From Limnohabitans sp. Rim8 (GTDB taxonomy: Bacteria; Pseudomonadota; Gammaproteobacteria; Burkholderiales; Burkholderiaceae_C): 64,000 nucleotides of DNA. The first letter of the stretch is position 1. Each line of letters begins with the position of its first letter. Below, piece after piece: positions 27,145 to 36,275 of this stretch. The notes beneath the pieces are model-generated. The model was given only the letters and a program-made list of their open reading frames with translations, was not told the origin of the DNA and made no database searches. A program made the translations under genes and the position numbers. The stretch is from NCBI GenBank assembly GCA_945901045.1, contig CAMDKK010000001.1:1-64000 (forward strand), given 5' to 3'.

Positions 27145-28125
27145 TTAATCAATTTTGAAATTTGAAGACTTGATCAATTTTCCGTATTTGGCATGGTCCC
27201 GTTGCAATATCTGTCCAAATTGATCAGGCGACATAGGGAAAAAGTCCAAGCCCGTCTCTTGGTACTTTTGTTTCATCATTTGCGACTGCAAAACCAAGCT
27301 AATTTCTTTGTTGATTCGTTCAGTGATTTCTCTGGGCGTACCGGCGGGCATGACGATCCCTTGCCATGGAATCATTTCAAAACCAGGCAATACTTCATTC
27401 AAGGTGGGTAACTCCGGAAAGGGCGGCCTGCCTTTCGTTGTATTCAGTACGGCAATAGGTTTGACGTTGCCGGCTTTGATTTGAGGAACCGCGGTGTTCA
27501 TCACCTCAATCATGAGGTCAACATGGCCCCCCATAAGGTCGTTCATGGCGGGAGCAGATCCTTTGTAGGGGACTACGGTCAGATCCATCTTGCCTTCTAC
27601 TTTGAAATTTTCACAACCCAAGGCCAATAAGATGGATCCGCCCCAAGCGCATTTAACTTTGCCAGGGTTGTTTTTGATGTGGTCAACAACCTCGGTCAGA
27701 TTTTTAGGTTGAAAGCGACTGCTGGCCAGCAACATTATTTGCAATTGATTGAGTTGAACCACTGGAACAAAGTCTTTCAGTGGGTCCCAACTGAGCTTGT
27801 ATAAATGAGGGTTGGTGACAAAGCCCGCCACAACAAACAACATGGTGTAGCCATCGGCTGCGGCTTTCGATCCAGCTTCAAAACCAATGTTGCTGTTTCC
27901 GCCAGGGCGGTTGTCAATAACGACAGATTGACCAAGACGTTCTGACAAAAGAGGGGCAATTTGCCGTGCAGTTAAGTCGGCAGGGCCTCCTGGCGGAAAG
28001 GGGACTATCCATTTGATCACTTGCTTTGTGGGCCAGGATTGCGAATGACTGAAGGTGCTGAAGATTGACAGCAGGGTCAATGTCAGGATTTTTAAAATTG
28101 CTGTTATTTTTCTCATGACAATCAT
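27145..28125 (-). CDS. Bug/TctC-family periplasmic receptor
   Basis: A receptor of about 326 residues with signal peptide ILKILTLTLLSIFSTFSHSQS and mature start KWIVPFPPGGPADLTARQIAPLL. The ATG at 28125 shares one base with the stop of the upstream small gene (TGATG), so translation is probably coupled; a second ATG at 28116 is possible. It has an immediate Bug neighbour, so two receptors stand in tandem. Confidence 0.9.
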   Translation of the reverse strand: MIVMRKITAILKILTLTLLSIFSTFSHSQSWPTKQVIKWIVPFPPGGPADLTARQIAPLLSERLGQSVVIDNRPGGNSNIGFEAGSKAAADGYTMLFVVAGFVTNPHLYKLSWDPLKDFVPVVQLNQLQIMLLASSRFQPKNLTEVVDHIKNNPGKVKCAWGGSILLALGCENFKVEGKMDLTVVPYKGSAPAMNDLMGGHVDLMIEVMNTAVPQIKAGNVKPIAVLNTTKGRPPFPELPTLNEVLPGFEMIPWQGIVMPAGTPREITERINKEISLVLQSQMMKQKYQETGLDFFPMSPDQFGQILQRDHAKYGKLIKSSNFKID

Positions 28126-28496
28126 CAATTCCGGTTGAGGGGATCAGGGAAATGGCTGGGCATAAGAAACTCGAGGCGATTGGCGGGCCAAGCATCTTCG
28201 ATGTCGTTGACGTCCCAATCCAGATCGAAAGGTATAGAGGCTTCCATCCACATCAGTACCAAATCAAATAACCTGCGATGATCAGAATCTAATAGATCAG
28301 GATCATTCACGGTTTGAGTGTTGAGGTAGTCGATCATTTCTTCAGCGTGCGCTTGAAGGGCAGTCACAAATTTGTCCAGGTCCTCCATATCAGATGCGAC
28401 GCGTTTATTGAAGCGACCTGCTTCATGCGGAATTGACCATTCCGGGACCCATTTTTCAAAGTCCTTAAAGGTGGCTGGTAGGGTGAAGCTTTTCAC
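28125..28496 (-). CDS. Small protein of unknown function coupled to a Rieske oxygenase
   Basis: A 123-residue acidic protein, rich in W, D and F, with no signal peptide or membrane segment. It overlaps the stop of the Rieske alpha gene by 4 nt (ATGA) and itself overlaps the next gene by one base. I do not recognise the family. It is too short and not obviously similar to the cystatin-like beta subunits of ring-hydroxylating dioxygenases (about 160-190 residues). The helical segment RFNKRVASDMEDLDKFVTAL is the most distinctive part. The strict coupling suggests a partner of the oxygenase. Confidence 0.7.
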   Translation of the reverse strand: MKSFTLPATFKDFEKWVPEWSIPHEAGRFNKRVASDMEDLDKFVTALQAHAEEMIDYLNTQTVNDPDLLDSDHRRLFDLVLMWMEASIPFDLDWDVNDIEDAWPANRLEFLMPSHFPDPLNRN

Positions 28497-29692
28497 AGTT
28501 TTCCTTCCATCATCAAACGGTTTACTTTGTAGTGGTGTCGCAAGGCCATTTCTTGTCTGGACAAAATAACTTCTTCCATGACGCCGCTGCTTAGAGCGGC
28601 ATGTTGCGCCTCAATGGTGTTGAGGTCTTCTCTGAAAACATCCCTCACCCTTGCTCTGAAATAAGATCTGCTGATTCTTTCACCTAAATTTTTGGTTTTA
28701 TAAGCCCAAGCCTGATTGGTGATTAATGTCTTGCCTTCATCAATGGGCCAATAGGTGATTTCGTTGTGCCAACAATTGCCAATCAGCATCACCACATTGG
28801 GGAAAAATTCAATCACATCGAATGCCCATTTATCGTGTTTGGAGGGATTAATTCCCGGCGGCAAACCTTCTGTGTTGAAGTCAAAAGCGGGAATCATCAG
28901 GCGTCCATATTTGGCGGCAATTTTTTCACCTCGAACAAAAAATTTGTCCGGATTTCCTGGTGCGGAATATCGATGGTGCCGATCAAAAATTTCAATTTGT
29001 GGGCGGTGTCTGTCTGGGTTTGTTTTTCCGCCTTGGTAGTCTCTGGCTGTACTTTTGTGCAAGTACAGGGTGTGGTAACCCTCTGTGAAAGCGTTTACAG
29101 CAAGATGCCAATTCCCATTCACGACAGCTTTGAACGAAGCCACTTTTTCTTGATGTTCAAAGTAATCGTTGTACTGAGAAAACATCGGGCCCAACCATTC
29201 TTGCAATGAGCAGTGCGGTTTTTCAGCCAAGTTGATAAAAATGAATGAATTCCAAATTTCAGAATTAACCTCTATGAGGCCCAATTGATCCGGGTCGCAA
29301 TTTTCAAATTCTTTGGCGTCTGTGATGTTACGAAGTTTGCCGTCAATTCCAAAATTCCATCCGTGAAAATTGCATGTGAAAACTGTTTTTTTACCAGATC
29401 CTTCACGGATAATTTTATTTCCTCTGTGGCGACAAACATTATGGAAAACTCGAACTTTTTCGTCTTGACCTCGAACTACCAGCAGTGAAAGTTTGAAAGT
29501 GGGTATGTCATGGACAAAATAGCTGCCTTTTTCAGGGGCATCCATGGTGTGTCCTATAGACATCCATGCTTTTCGCCAAATTGTTTCCTTTTCTTTTGCA
29601 AAATTTTCTGCAGTAAGAAGTGAGCCCACATTGATACGAGATGGCAGGTCTTCAACGGTTCCTTGGAATACAGAATCTAAATGCGCTCGCAT
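28493..29692 (-). CDS. Rieske non-heme iron oxygenase, alpha subunit
   Basis: A 399-residue ring-hydroxylating oxygenase of the larger class. Rieske ligands are C87/H89 (CRHRG) and C107/H110 (CNFHGW). The catalytic iron site is in NAFTEGYHTLYLH with a later acidic ligand. It belongs to a different subfamily from the Rieske protein at 24829-26115. No ferredoxin or reductase gene lies near. It is coupled to the downstream small gene. Confidence 0.9.
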   Translation of the reverse strand: MRAHLDSVFQGTVEDLPSRINVGSLLTAENFAKEKETIWRKAWMSIGHTMDAPEKGSYFVHDIPTFKLSLLVVRGQDEKVRVFHNVCRHRGNKIIREGSGKKTVFTCNFHGWNFGIDGKLRNITDAKEFENCDPDQLGLIEVNSEIWNSFIFINLAEKPHCSLQEWLGPMFSQYNDYFEHQEKVASFKAVVNGNWHLAVNAFTEGYHTLYLHKSTARDYQGGKTNPDRHRPQIEIFDRHHRYSAPGNPDKFFVRGEKIAAKYGRLMIPAFDFNTEGLPPGINPSKHDKWAFDVIEFFPNVVMLIGNCWHNEITYWPIDEGKTLITNQAWAYKTKNLGERISRSYFRARVRDVFREDLNTIEAQHAALSSGVMEEVILSRQEMALRHHYKVNRLMMEGKL

Positions 29693-29743
29693 CGGATCTC
29701 CATTAATTTTAAAAAACTATACTGCTCAATATCTAAAGCTTTG

Positions 29744-30226
29744 TCAATCCTGAGATATCCCTCCTTGACTTGAAATTAATTTAATCAGGCGCAGAGGGCG
29801 GTAAATTAACACTGTATTTCCCGAGGCATTTTTGACTGTATTTTGTGTTCTCACCAATCCTCTGTCTGCCTTTGACGTCAGCTTGGACTCTATGACCTCG
29901 CAATGCACATAGATGGTGTCACCTACAAAGGTCGGGCCTTTAACGTCGACATCGACATTCAGAAACGCCAACCCAGTACCATCGATTGAAGGCAGTATGA
30001 GCCCTTCTGCCATTGCAAAGATCATGGCCAACGGGGCCGGGCGTCCCGCAATGGCTGCAGATTCCCGCTTATCCAAATTGGTAAACAAGTCTTCGTGAAA
30101 CCATGCAAAATTGACGAAGGTGGCCAAGTCCGATTCCAAGATGGTGCGGCCTGCACTGCGCCATTGAGTACCCACCGCACAGTCTTCAAAATACAACGCA
30201 CAACTGAGGCGTCCGAGGTTTTTCAT
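29744..30226 (-). CDS. MaoC-like hot-dog-fold protein
   Basis: A protein of about 160 residues with the MaoC/FabZ-like pattern: YFEDCAVGTQW near the start, then GRTILESDLATFVNFA, the helix AIAGRPAPLAMIFAMAEGL and VKGPTFVGDTIYVHCEVIE. Such proteins hydrate enoyl-CoA esters. The ATG at 30226 gives the conserved N-terminus; the frame stays open upstream into the acyl-CoA dehydrogenase gene. Its place next to that gene fits an acyl-CoA oxidation pathway. Confidence 0.85.
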   Translation of the reverse strand: MKNLGRLSCALYFEDCAVGTQWRSAGRTILESDLATFVNFAWFHEDLFTNLDKRESAAIAGRPAPLAMIFAMAEGLILPSIDGTGLAFLNVDVDVKGPTFVGDTIYVHCEVIESKLTSKADRGLVRTQNTVKNASGNTVLIYRPLRLIKLISSQGGISQD

Positions 30227-30249
30227 GATGTTCTTTGAAACAAAAAATT

Positions 30250-31416
30250 TCAGTACGATCGTGGCAGACCCAGTACTTTTTCCGCTATGTAGCACATGAC
30301 CAGTTGAATACTGATCGGTGCAATGCGCAGGAGCATGGATTCCCTGAAATAACGCTCAACGTGGTATTCCTTGGCATACCCAAATCCGCCGTGCGTTAAA
30401 ACAGCCGTTTCGCAAGCATGAAAACCTGATTCTCCCGCCAGGTATTTCGCGGCATTGGATTCGGCCCCGCATGGCAGGCCTTGGTCATAACGCCATGCAG
30501 CGTTCATGACCATTAAATTGGCGGCTTCTAACTCCATCCAGCATTTGGCCAGTGGATGCTGCACGCCTTGGTTCATGCCAATAGGTCTGTTGAAAACGAT
30601 GCGTTCACCTGCATATTTCGCAGCTCGCTTAAGCGCTACCCGGCCAAGTCCAATGGCGCCTGCGGCTGCAAGGGCGCGTTCTGGGTTGATGCTGTGCAAA
30701 ATAGAGCGAAATCCATCACCTTCCTTGCCAATCAAATCGCATTCTGGAACGGGAAGGTTGTCGATGAACAGTTCGTTGGAGTCCACCGCCTTTCGGCCGA
30801 GCTTCTCGATTTCGACCACGTCGATATAGCGGCGGTCTAAATCGGTGTAAAAAAGGCTCAACCCGTCAGTCGGGTTTTTGCACTCTTCTAGCGGTGTGGT
30901 CCGTGCCAGCAGCAGCATTTTTTCAGTCACTTGTGCTGTGCTGATCCATACTTTTCGACCATTGACAATGTAGCGATCACCTTCTTTTTTGGCGAAGGTT
31001 TTCAGCTGCGTGGTATTCAAACCCGTGTTGGGCTCGGTCACCGCAAAACACGCCTTTTCTTTGCCCGCAATCAAGGGTGGCAGGATGCGCTGCTTTTGCT
31101 CTTGCGTGCCATAAATCACCACGGGGTTGAGGCCAAAGATGTTCATGTGAATGGCAGAGACGCCGCTCATCCCCGCGCCAGATTCACTGATGGCCTGAAC
31201 CATGATCGCCGCATCCAGGATGCCTAGGCCAGAGCCACCATATTCTTCTGGCATGCAAATGCCCAGATAACCTGCATCGGCAATGGCTTTGTGAAAGTCC
31301 AGCGGGAAGCCGCCATTGCGGTCGCGATCGAGCCAATAGGCTTCATCAAATGGCTTGCAAACTTCGAATATGCCATCTCGAATGGCTTGCTGCTCTGTGG
31401 TCAAGTTAAAGTTCAT
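30250..31416 (-). CDS. Acyl-CoA dehydrogenase
   Basis: A 388-residue FAD enzyme that makes an alpha,beta-unsaturated acyl-CoA. FAD/substrate blocks are CFAVTEPNTGLNTTQL and YIVNGRKVWISTAQ. The C-terminal region GGFGYAKEYHVERYFRESMLLRIAPIS replaces the usual catalytic-glutamate EGTxEI text with APIS, as in a distinct subfamily; the base position is thus unclear. It lies 12 nt after a Bug gene in the same operon. Confidence 0.92.
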   Translation of the reverse strand: MNFNLTTEQQAIRDGIFEVCKPFDEAYWLDRDRNGGFPLDFHKAIADAGYLGICMPEEYGGSGLGILDAAIMVQAISESGAGMSGVSAIHMNIFGLNPVVIYGTQEQKQRILPPLIAGKEKACFAVTEPNTGLNTTQLKTFAKKEGDRYIVNGRKVWISTAQVTEKMLLLARTTPLEECKNPTDGLSLFYTDLDRRYIDVVEIEKLGRKAVDSNELFIDNLPVPECDLIGKEGDGFRSILHSINPERALAAAGAIGLGRVALKRAAKYAGERIVFNRPIGMNQGVQHPLAKCWMELEAANLMVMNAAWRYDQGLPCGAESNAAKYLAGESGFHACETAVLTHGGFGYAKEYHVERYFRESMLLRIAPISIQLVMCYIAEKVLGLPRSY

Positions 31417-31428
31417 GGTGATTCTCCT

Positions 31429-32400
31429 TTAATCCAGTTTGAGGCCCAAATCTTCAACAGTCTTTTTGTAGCGATCGAGCTCATCTGCAAAAAAACTGGC
31501 GTATTGTTCAGAGGTGCTGGCGATGGCATAAGCCCCTTGGGCTGCCAGCGTGTTCTTCATATCTGGCGTTGACATGGCTTTGGCAATTTCTGCCGCCATA
31601 CGTTGAACGATGGCTACCGGTGTTTTGGCGGGCGCCATGACGCCTTGCCACGCGGCTGCATCAATGGGCTTAGAGCCTCCTTCCACCAAAGTTTGCACCT
31701 CAGGCAGTACAGGTGAACGCTGTGAAGATGTGACAAAAAGGGGCTTAAGACGTCCACTCTTAATCAGGGAAAGTGGAGAGTTCACAGAGTCGAACTGGAA
31801 CTGGGTCGATCCCCCCAAGAGTCCTTGCAAGGCTTCACTGCTGCCTTTGTAGGGCGCATGAACTGCGTTCAAGCCATTGGCTTTCAAGATGATGGCTACA
31901 GCAACGTGTGCCAAATTGCCGATGCCCGGACTGCCGTAGTTGAATTTGCCAGGGTTGGCCCTTAAGTGTGCAGCCCATTCGCGAAAGTTATTGGCTGGAA
32001 AAGCGCTCTCAACAATGCACACCAAAGGCAATGCCGCGGTGCCATTGACAGGGACCAAATCCTTGAGTGGGTCAACGATGTTTTTGGAATAAAGCGCCGG
32101 ACTTAAGGCCAAAGAGGAACTGTTGTACAAGAACACGCTGCCATCTGGTGCGGCGCGTGCGACCGCACTGGCCGCAATGTTGCCGTTGGCACCAGGTCGA
32201 TTTTCTACAATGACTTGCTGCTTGAATTGGTCAGACAAGCGCAGTGCCAATGCGCGTGAGACCAGATCATTGGGGCCACCAGCCGCAAAACCCAGCATCA
32301 GCACAATGGGCTTGTTGGGCCATTCGCTTTGTGTCCAACCCGGAGAAGCAATCGCTCCGGCGGCCAGGGTGAGGGCTTGACGACGATGGATGAGTTTCAT
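31429..32400 (-). CDS. Bug/TctC-family periplasmic receptor
   Basis: A 323-residue receptor whose leader carries RRQALTLAAGAIASPGWTQS. The mature start is WPNKPIVLMLGFAAGGPNDLVSRAL, and the second loop IVENRPGANGNIAASAV is followed by PDGSVFLYNSS. It is placed between the CoA-transferase and acyl-CoA dehydrogenase genes. Confidence 0.92.
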   Translation of the reverse strand: MKLIHRRQALTLAAGAIASPGWTQSEWPNKPIVLMLGFAAGGPNDLVSRALALRLSDQFKQQVIVENRPGANGNIAASAVARAAPDGSVFLYNSSSLALSPALYSKNIVDPLKDLVPVNGTAALPLVCIVESAFPANNFREWAAHLRANPGKFNYGSPGIGNLAHVAVAIILKANGLNAVHAPYKGSSEALQGLLGGSTQFQFDSVNSPLSLIKSGRLKPLFVTSSQRSPVLPEVQTLVEGGSKPIDAAAWQGVMAPAKTPVAIVQRMAAEIAKAMSTPDMKNTLAAQGAYAIASTSEQYASFFADELDRYKKTVEDLGLKLD

Positions 32401-32409
32401 AGGTGTCTC

Positions 32410-33615
32410 CTAGTGGGGTGATTGAACAAGGCTTGCGTTGGCAATGAGCTGAGCGATAGACAGTTCATCCATTCCAATTTCTGTCATAACTTCACGACTG
32501 TGCTGCCCCAGTCGCGGCGGGAATCTGGTTGTTGCGCTCTCGCCCTCAAATCGCAGTGGGGCCGCTGTGGTCACCAGGGTGCCCATGTGGGGGTCTTGCA
32601 TCTGTTGAAAAAACCCTGAGGCAACCAGTTGAGGGTCATGCTCGAGATCGCTCAGGCGGTTATAGGGAGCGCTGGGAATGTCCAGTTTTTGGCAGGTGTC
32701 CAGCCAATAAGCTGTACTTTTCTGACGCACATGCGCAGCCAGTGCGGCGTAAAGTGCATCGATGTTTTGCGTGCGAGCTGCAAGTCCCTGAAAGCGTGGG
32801 TCATTCAAAAACTCGGGCTGACCCACGTCATGGAAGAATTGCTGCCAGTGCTGGTCCGTGTAAGGAATGATGCAGACATAAGCATCCAGGGTTTGGTAAG
32901 GACGTCTCCAAGGCGTGAGGAGTCTTGGATAACCAGGCTCGCTCAAGGGAGGGCGAAAATGCTGCCCGTAAAAGTGTTCGACCAATGTGAAGTGCGTCAT
33001 GGTCTCGAACATGGGCACTTCCACAAAGCTGCCATGTCCGTCCCGGGTTCTGGCGATCAATGCCATCAAAATGGCTTGGGTTGCAAAGACCCCGCAGACC
33101 TTGTCAGCTGCGACGGTGGGCAAGTAGGCGGGCTCCTGACCTTTCATTTCTGACAGGGCGGCCAGACCACTCATGCCTTGGATAATGTCGTCATAGGCCG
33201 GTCTGCCTTCGTAGGGGCCACCATTGGCGAAACCGTGAATGCCCACCACGATCAGATTCGGGTTGTGTGTTCGCAAGACTTCTGGCGCCAGATTCAGAGA
33301 TTTCAATTTTTGTGGTCGCATGCTGTACAGCAGCACATCGGCTGTGTCGATGAGCTTGAGCAAGGCCTCGCGCCCACCGGCTTGCTTTAAATCCAAAACG
33401 ATGCTTCGTTTGTTGCGGTTTGCGCCTAAAAAAGTCGCCGCCATGCCTTGTTCTGTTGCAGGCCCGGTGCGCCTTGTGGAGTCGCCCTCCGGGGCCTCGA
33501 TCTTGATCACATCGGCGCCATAGTCCCCCAACATTTGTGCGGCAAAAGGTCCCAGCATGACCGTGGTCAATTCCAATATCCGGATACCTTCAAGGGGTGG
33601 TTTCATTTTTTTCAC
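32410..33615 (-). CDS. CaiB/BaiF class III CoA-transferase
   Basis: A 401-residue enzyme that moves CoA from one carboxylate to another. The N-terminal text GIRILELTTVMLGPFAAQMLGDYGADVIKIE and the catalytic-Asp loop PAYDDIIQGMSGLAAL (Asp about 145) are intact. It is probably the activating step for the acid handled by the downstream acyl-CoA dehydrogenase and MaoC proteins. Confidence 0.93.
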   Translation of the reverse strand: MKKMKPPLEGIRILELTTVMLGPFAAQMLGDYGADVIKIEAPEGDSTRRTGPATEQGMAATFLGANRNKRSIVLDLKQAGGREALLKLIDTADVLLYSMRPQKLKSLNLAPEVLRTHNPNLIVVGIHGFANGGPYEGRPAYDDIIQGMSGLAALSEMKGQEPAYLPTVAADKVCGVFATQAILMALIARTRDGHGSFVEVPMFETMTHFTLVEHFYGQHFRPPLSEPGYPRLLTPWRRPYQTLDAYVCIIPYTDQHWQQFFHDVGQPEFLNDPRFQGLAARTQNIDALYAALAAHVRQKSTAYWLDTCQKLDIPSAPYNRLSDLEHDPQLVASGFFQQMQDPHMGTLVTTAAPLRFEGESATTRFPPRLGQHSREVMTEIGMDELSIAQLIANASLVQSPH

Positions 33616-33651
33616 TTTGGGAGTGCATGCGGTTTTTTGAATTTTCTATTG

Positions 33652-34395
33652 TTAAAGCGATGCGCTTGCCGGGCAGAAAATCTTGACAGCGTCTTGAAGT
33701 AATTCTTTAAAGTAATTTTGTTTTTCGCGAATCAATTGACTGGAACCACCAATGCCGATCGCCAGAGGAAATTTTTGGACTTGGCTTGGCAAATGAATGG
33801 CAACAACCCCTTCTCCCGGACTGACTTGATCCATGGAAACAGAAACGCCTTCCTTGCGTATGGAAAGAATTTCTCTGCGGATGGTTTCGGGGTTCAGTTG
33901 GCGACCTTCTTTGGCTTGATGTTTGTTGTAAACATGGACAATTTCAACGATTTTTTCATCTGGCATTTTGGATAAAAAAAGCCGACCGAGACCGGATGTA
34001 GGGTAAGGGCGTACGGCCCCCGGTGAGACGTACATACGCATGGTGCTGGTTGCCGGTACAACTCTGATGTAGCGAACTTGAACCGGTTCTGGCACGGCCA
34101 GCACGATGGTTTGACTGCACTGTGCACCTACCCACTCCATCATTTTGAGCACGGACGCTTCGGGTGCAATGTCAGACGCAACCCAGGAGCCCAGCAAAGC
34201 CACTCTTAAGCTGGGCCGGTACTGCTTGTTGGTCTGAGACAAATATCCGACATCGACCATGCTTTTTAAAAGCCCGGAGGTGCTGGACAAGGGGTAGCCC
34301 AGAAGGCGTGATATTTCACTCAAACTGGCATCGCGTTTGATATCGTCGAAGTACTCCAAAACTTCAAAAACACGTAAGGCTGATTTGACTTTCAT
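33652..34395 (-). CDS. IclR-family transcriptional regulator
   Basis: A 247-residue regulator with a helix-turn-helix at about 1-60 (SALRVFEVLEYF, LSEISRLLGYPLSSTSGLLKSMVDVGYL) and a C-terminal ligand-binding domain ending PASASL. It precedes the CoA-transferase-led run in the same direction and is divergent from the enoyl-CoA hydratase gene at 34581; it may control both. Confidence 0.9.
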   Translation of the reverse strand: MKVKSALRVFEVLEYFDDIKRDASLSEISRLLGYPLSSTSGLLKSMVDVGYLSQTNKQYRPSLRVALLGSWVASDIAPEASVLKMMEWVGAQCSQTIVLAVPEPVQVRYIRVVPATSTMRMYVSPGAVRPYPTSGLGRLFLSKMPDEKIVEIVHVYNKHQAKEGRQLNPETIRREILSIRKEGVSVSMDQVSPGEGVVAIHLPSQVQKFPLAIGIGGSSQLIREKQNYFKELLQDAVKIFCPASASL

Positions 34396-34455
34396 TTCAT
34401 TTGCGGATTTTCAATGGATTCAATGTAGCTAATCTTTTCTTATTTGTGAATATAG

Positions 34456-34473
34456 TTTTCGCATACGTGAAAA
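34456..34473. promoter_or_regulatory. Palindromic candidate IclR operator
   Basis: TTTTCGCATACGTGAAAA is an imperfect 18-bp palindrome (14 of 18 positions) in the divergent spacer between the iclR-type gene and the enoyl-CoA hydratase gene. A second inverted sequence, CAAGTGAT with ATCAACTTG, lies at about 34538-34559. Either could be the regulator's binding site (inference). Confidence 0.4.
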
Positions 34474-34580
34474 TTATTAACCTGTTCTTGACCCATGTGT
34501 TCAGGAGTGATGAACGTTTACCCTTAATCGAAGGCCCAAGTGATCGATAATCAACTTGATATTTTCTAAACGGATTCACC

Positions 34581-35369
34581 ATGCCACCCATGATTTCTTT
34601 TCCCAGTGCGCCGGTACTGAACGTTCAAAACGGTGTCGCCACCATCACCTTGAACCGGCCTGCACACCGAAATCGGCTGGAAAACGACGATCTGCGCACC
34701 TTGCTCTTGCACTTTGAAAAGGTAAATCAAGATCCTGAAGTTCGCGTGCTGGTGTTGACGGCCAATACCGAGGGGCAGCCAAGGCCGGTTTTTTGTGCGG
34801 GCTACGACATTGGCAGCTTCGGTGAAGCAGACCCCCATGCCGTTGCTTTTGAGCAAGTGCCTGATGCTTTAGCCGCGTTGCGACCGATCACCATTTGCGG
34901 ACTGAACGGCAGTGTCTATGGCGGCGCCACCGATTTGGTTCTGGCTTGCGATTTGCGGTTGGGTTTGCAAGGCGCGGAATGGCGTATGCCTGCCGCAGCA
35001 TTGGGTTTGCACTACTACCCGAGTGGCTTGCAGCGCTACTTGCGTTTATTTGGCGAGTCGGCGGCCAAGCGAGCCTTTTTGTCTGCTCGCACCTTCAATA
35101 CACAGCAATTGGTTCAGTTGGGTATTTTTGAAGAGTTTGTGAGTCTCGATGAATGGTCGCTGAAATTGAGCGCATGGGTTCAAGAACTTCAAAGCCTAGC
35201 GCCATTGGCTGCTCAAGAAACCAAAAAGTCCCTCAATGAATTGGCTTCAGGCCAAGTCAATCTCCAAGTTCTGGCTTCAAGGCAGGAGTTGACCAAACAC
35301 AGTGCGGACTTTGCTGAGGGTCGTCAAGCATTCATGGAACGACGCAAGCCCATATTTAAAGGGCTCTAG
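34581..35369 (+). CDS. Enoyl-CoA hydratase/isomerase
   Basis: A 262-residue crotonase-fold enzyme. The oxyanion hole regions are ARPVFCAGYDIGSF-like text (PVFCAGYDIGS) and ICGLNGSVYGGATDLVLACDLRL. The C-terminus ends FMERRKPIFKGL, typical for the family. Its stop codon directly abuts the end of the convergent IclR pseudogene. Confidence 0.9.
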   Translation: MPPMISFPSAPVLNVQNGVATITLNRPAHRNRLENDDLRTLLLHFEKVNQDPEVRVLVLTANTEGQPRPVFCAGYDIGSFGEADPHAVAFEQVPDALAALRPITICGLNGSVYGGATDLVLACDLRLGLQGAEWRMPAAALGLHYYPSGLQRYLRLFGESAAKRAFLSARTFNTQQLVQLGIFEEFVSLDEWSLKLSAWVQELQSLAPLAAQETKKSLNELASGQVNLQVLASRQELTKHSADFAEGRQAFMERRKPIFKGL

Positions 35370-36121
35370 GCTGTGACCAGCCTATTTTTAATTTGCGCGA
35401 CCAACTCAATCAGGAGAGTTGCAAATTGTTGGAGCAGGGCGTTTCAGCGTCTCCCGCTCCCACCGGGAAACTGATATTGACTGCACATGTCCTGCCGCTG
35501 GGTGAAGGGATTGGCGCCGCCGCCGCACCCATGCCTGCTTGCCACTGTGCATAGCAATAAGCCTTGACGCGTAAGTTTCGCAGTGGTTTTTGAATGGGTA
35601 GTTTCATTTGTTGCCATTCATGCGGACGGGCGGAACGTTTTCAGCATTTTTTCTCGTTGCGTTGAATCTAAACCTGCCAAAAAAGCGCAACCCAACGAGG
35701 TGTCTGCAATGGGGGTTCGGCTGCCCTCAACCATTCGCCGGAAAATGCCTTTGCGGCTGAAAAGTACAGACTCCAAATAAACCATTTCATCCAGATCGGC
35801 GATTGCAACGTCCACATTGACTTGCCGTCCTTGGGCGAGATCGCGCATCAAACGCAAGGCAGTTTCCAGTTCGGGCTCAGCAGAGCGAAAAGACAAAGCC
35901 AAGCTCAGGCTGGCAATGCTCAAGCTATAGCCACGGCGATGCGTGACGTATTCTAAAAATCCTGATTCCAGGAGCATGCGGCACAACCTACTGACAGTAG
36001 GGCGCACGAGACCCGATCGTCAGGCGATGTCGGCATGGGTCAACAGGTCCACACCGGGTCGGAAGGCTGTCATGATGTTCAAGCCCCGCTCCAGGGATTG
36101 ACTGCCCGGCGTGGTTCTCAC
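35366..36121 (-). pseudogene. IclR-family regulator, broken by a stop and two frameshifts
   Basis: Read across frames, the minus strand gives a complete IclR protein: GSQSLERGLNIMTAFRPG, the helix-turn-helix HADIA-stop-RSGLVRPTVSRL, the effector domain, KAYCYAQWQAGMGAAAAPI and the end LLQQFATLLIELVAQIKNRL. Three lesions separate the parts: an in-frame TGA at 36020-36022 inside the helix-turn-helix, one frameshift near 35610-35620 and another near 35430-35440. The restored frame ends at 35366, next to the hydratase stop. Sequencing or assembly errors cannot be excluded. Confidence 0.82.
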
Positions 36122-36275
36122 ACATAAGCCCGTTTGGCGTGTTTGTCGGCGACTGCAGGGCAAGGAGGGCGATGGCATGGTCGGTAATAATTTTGTATTG
36201 CGAAATTATTCTATTGTGTTTGAACAAGCACAAATCCATACTTAAAATGGCACAACCCAAAAATTAAGGCATACA

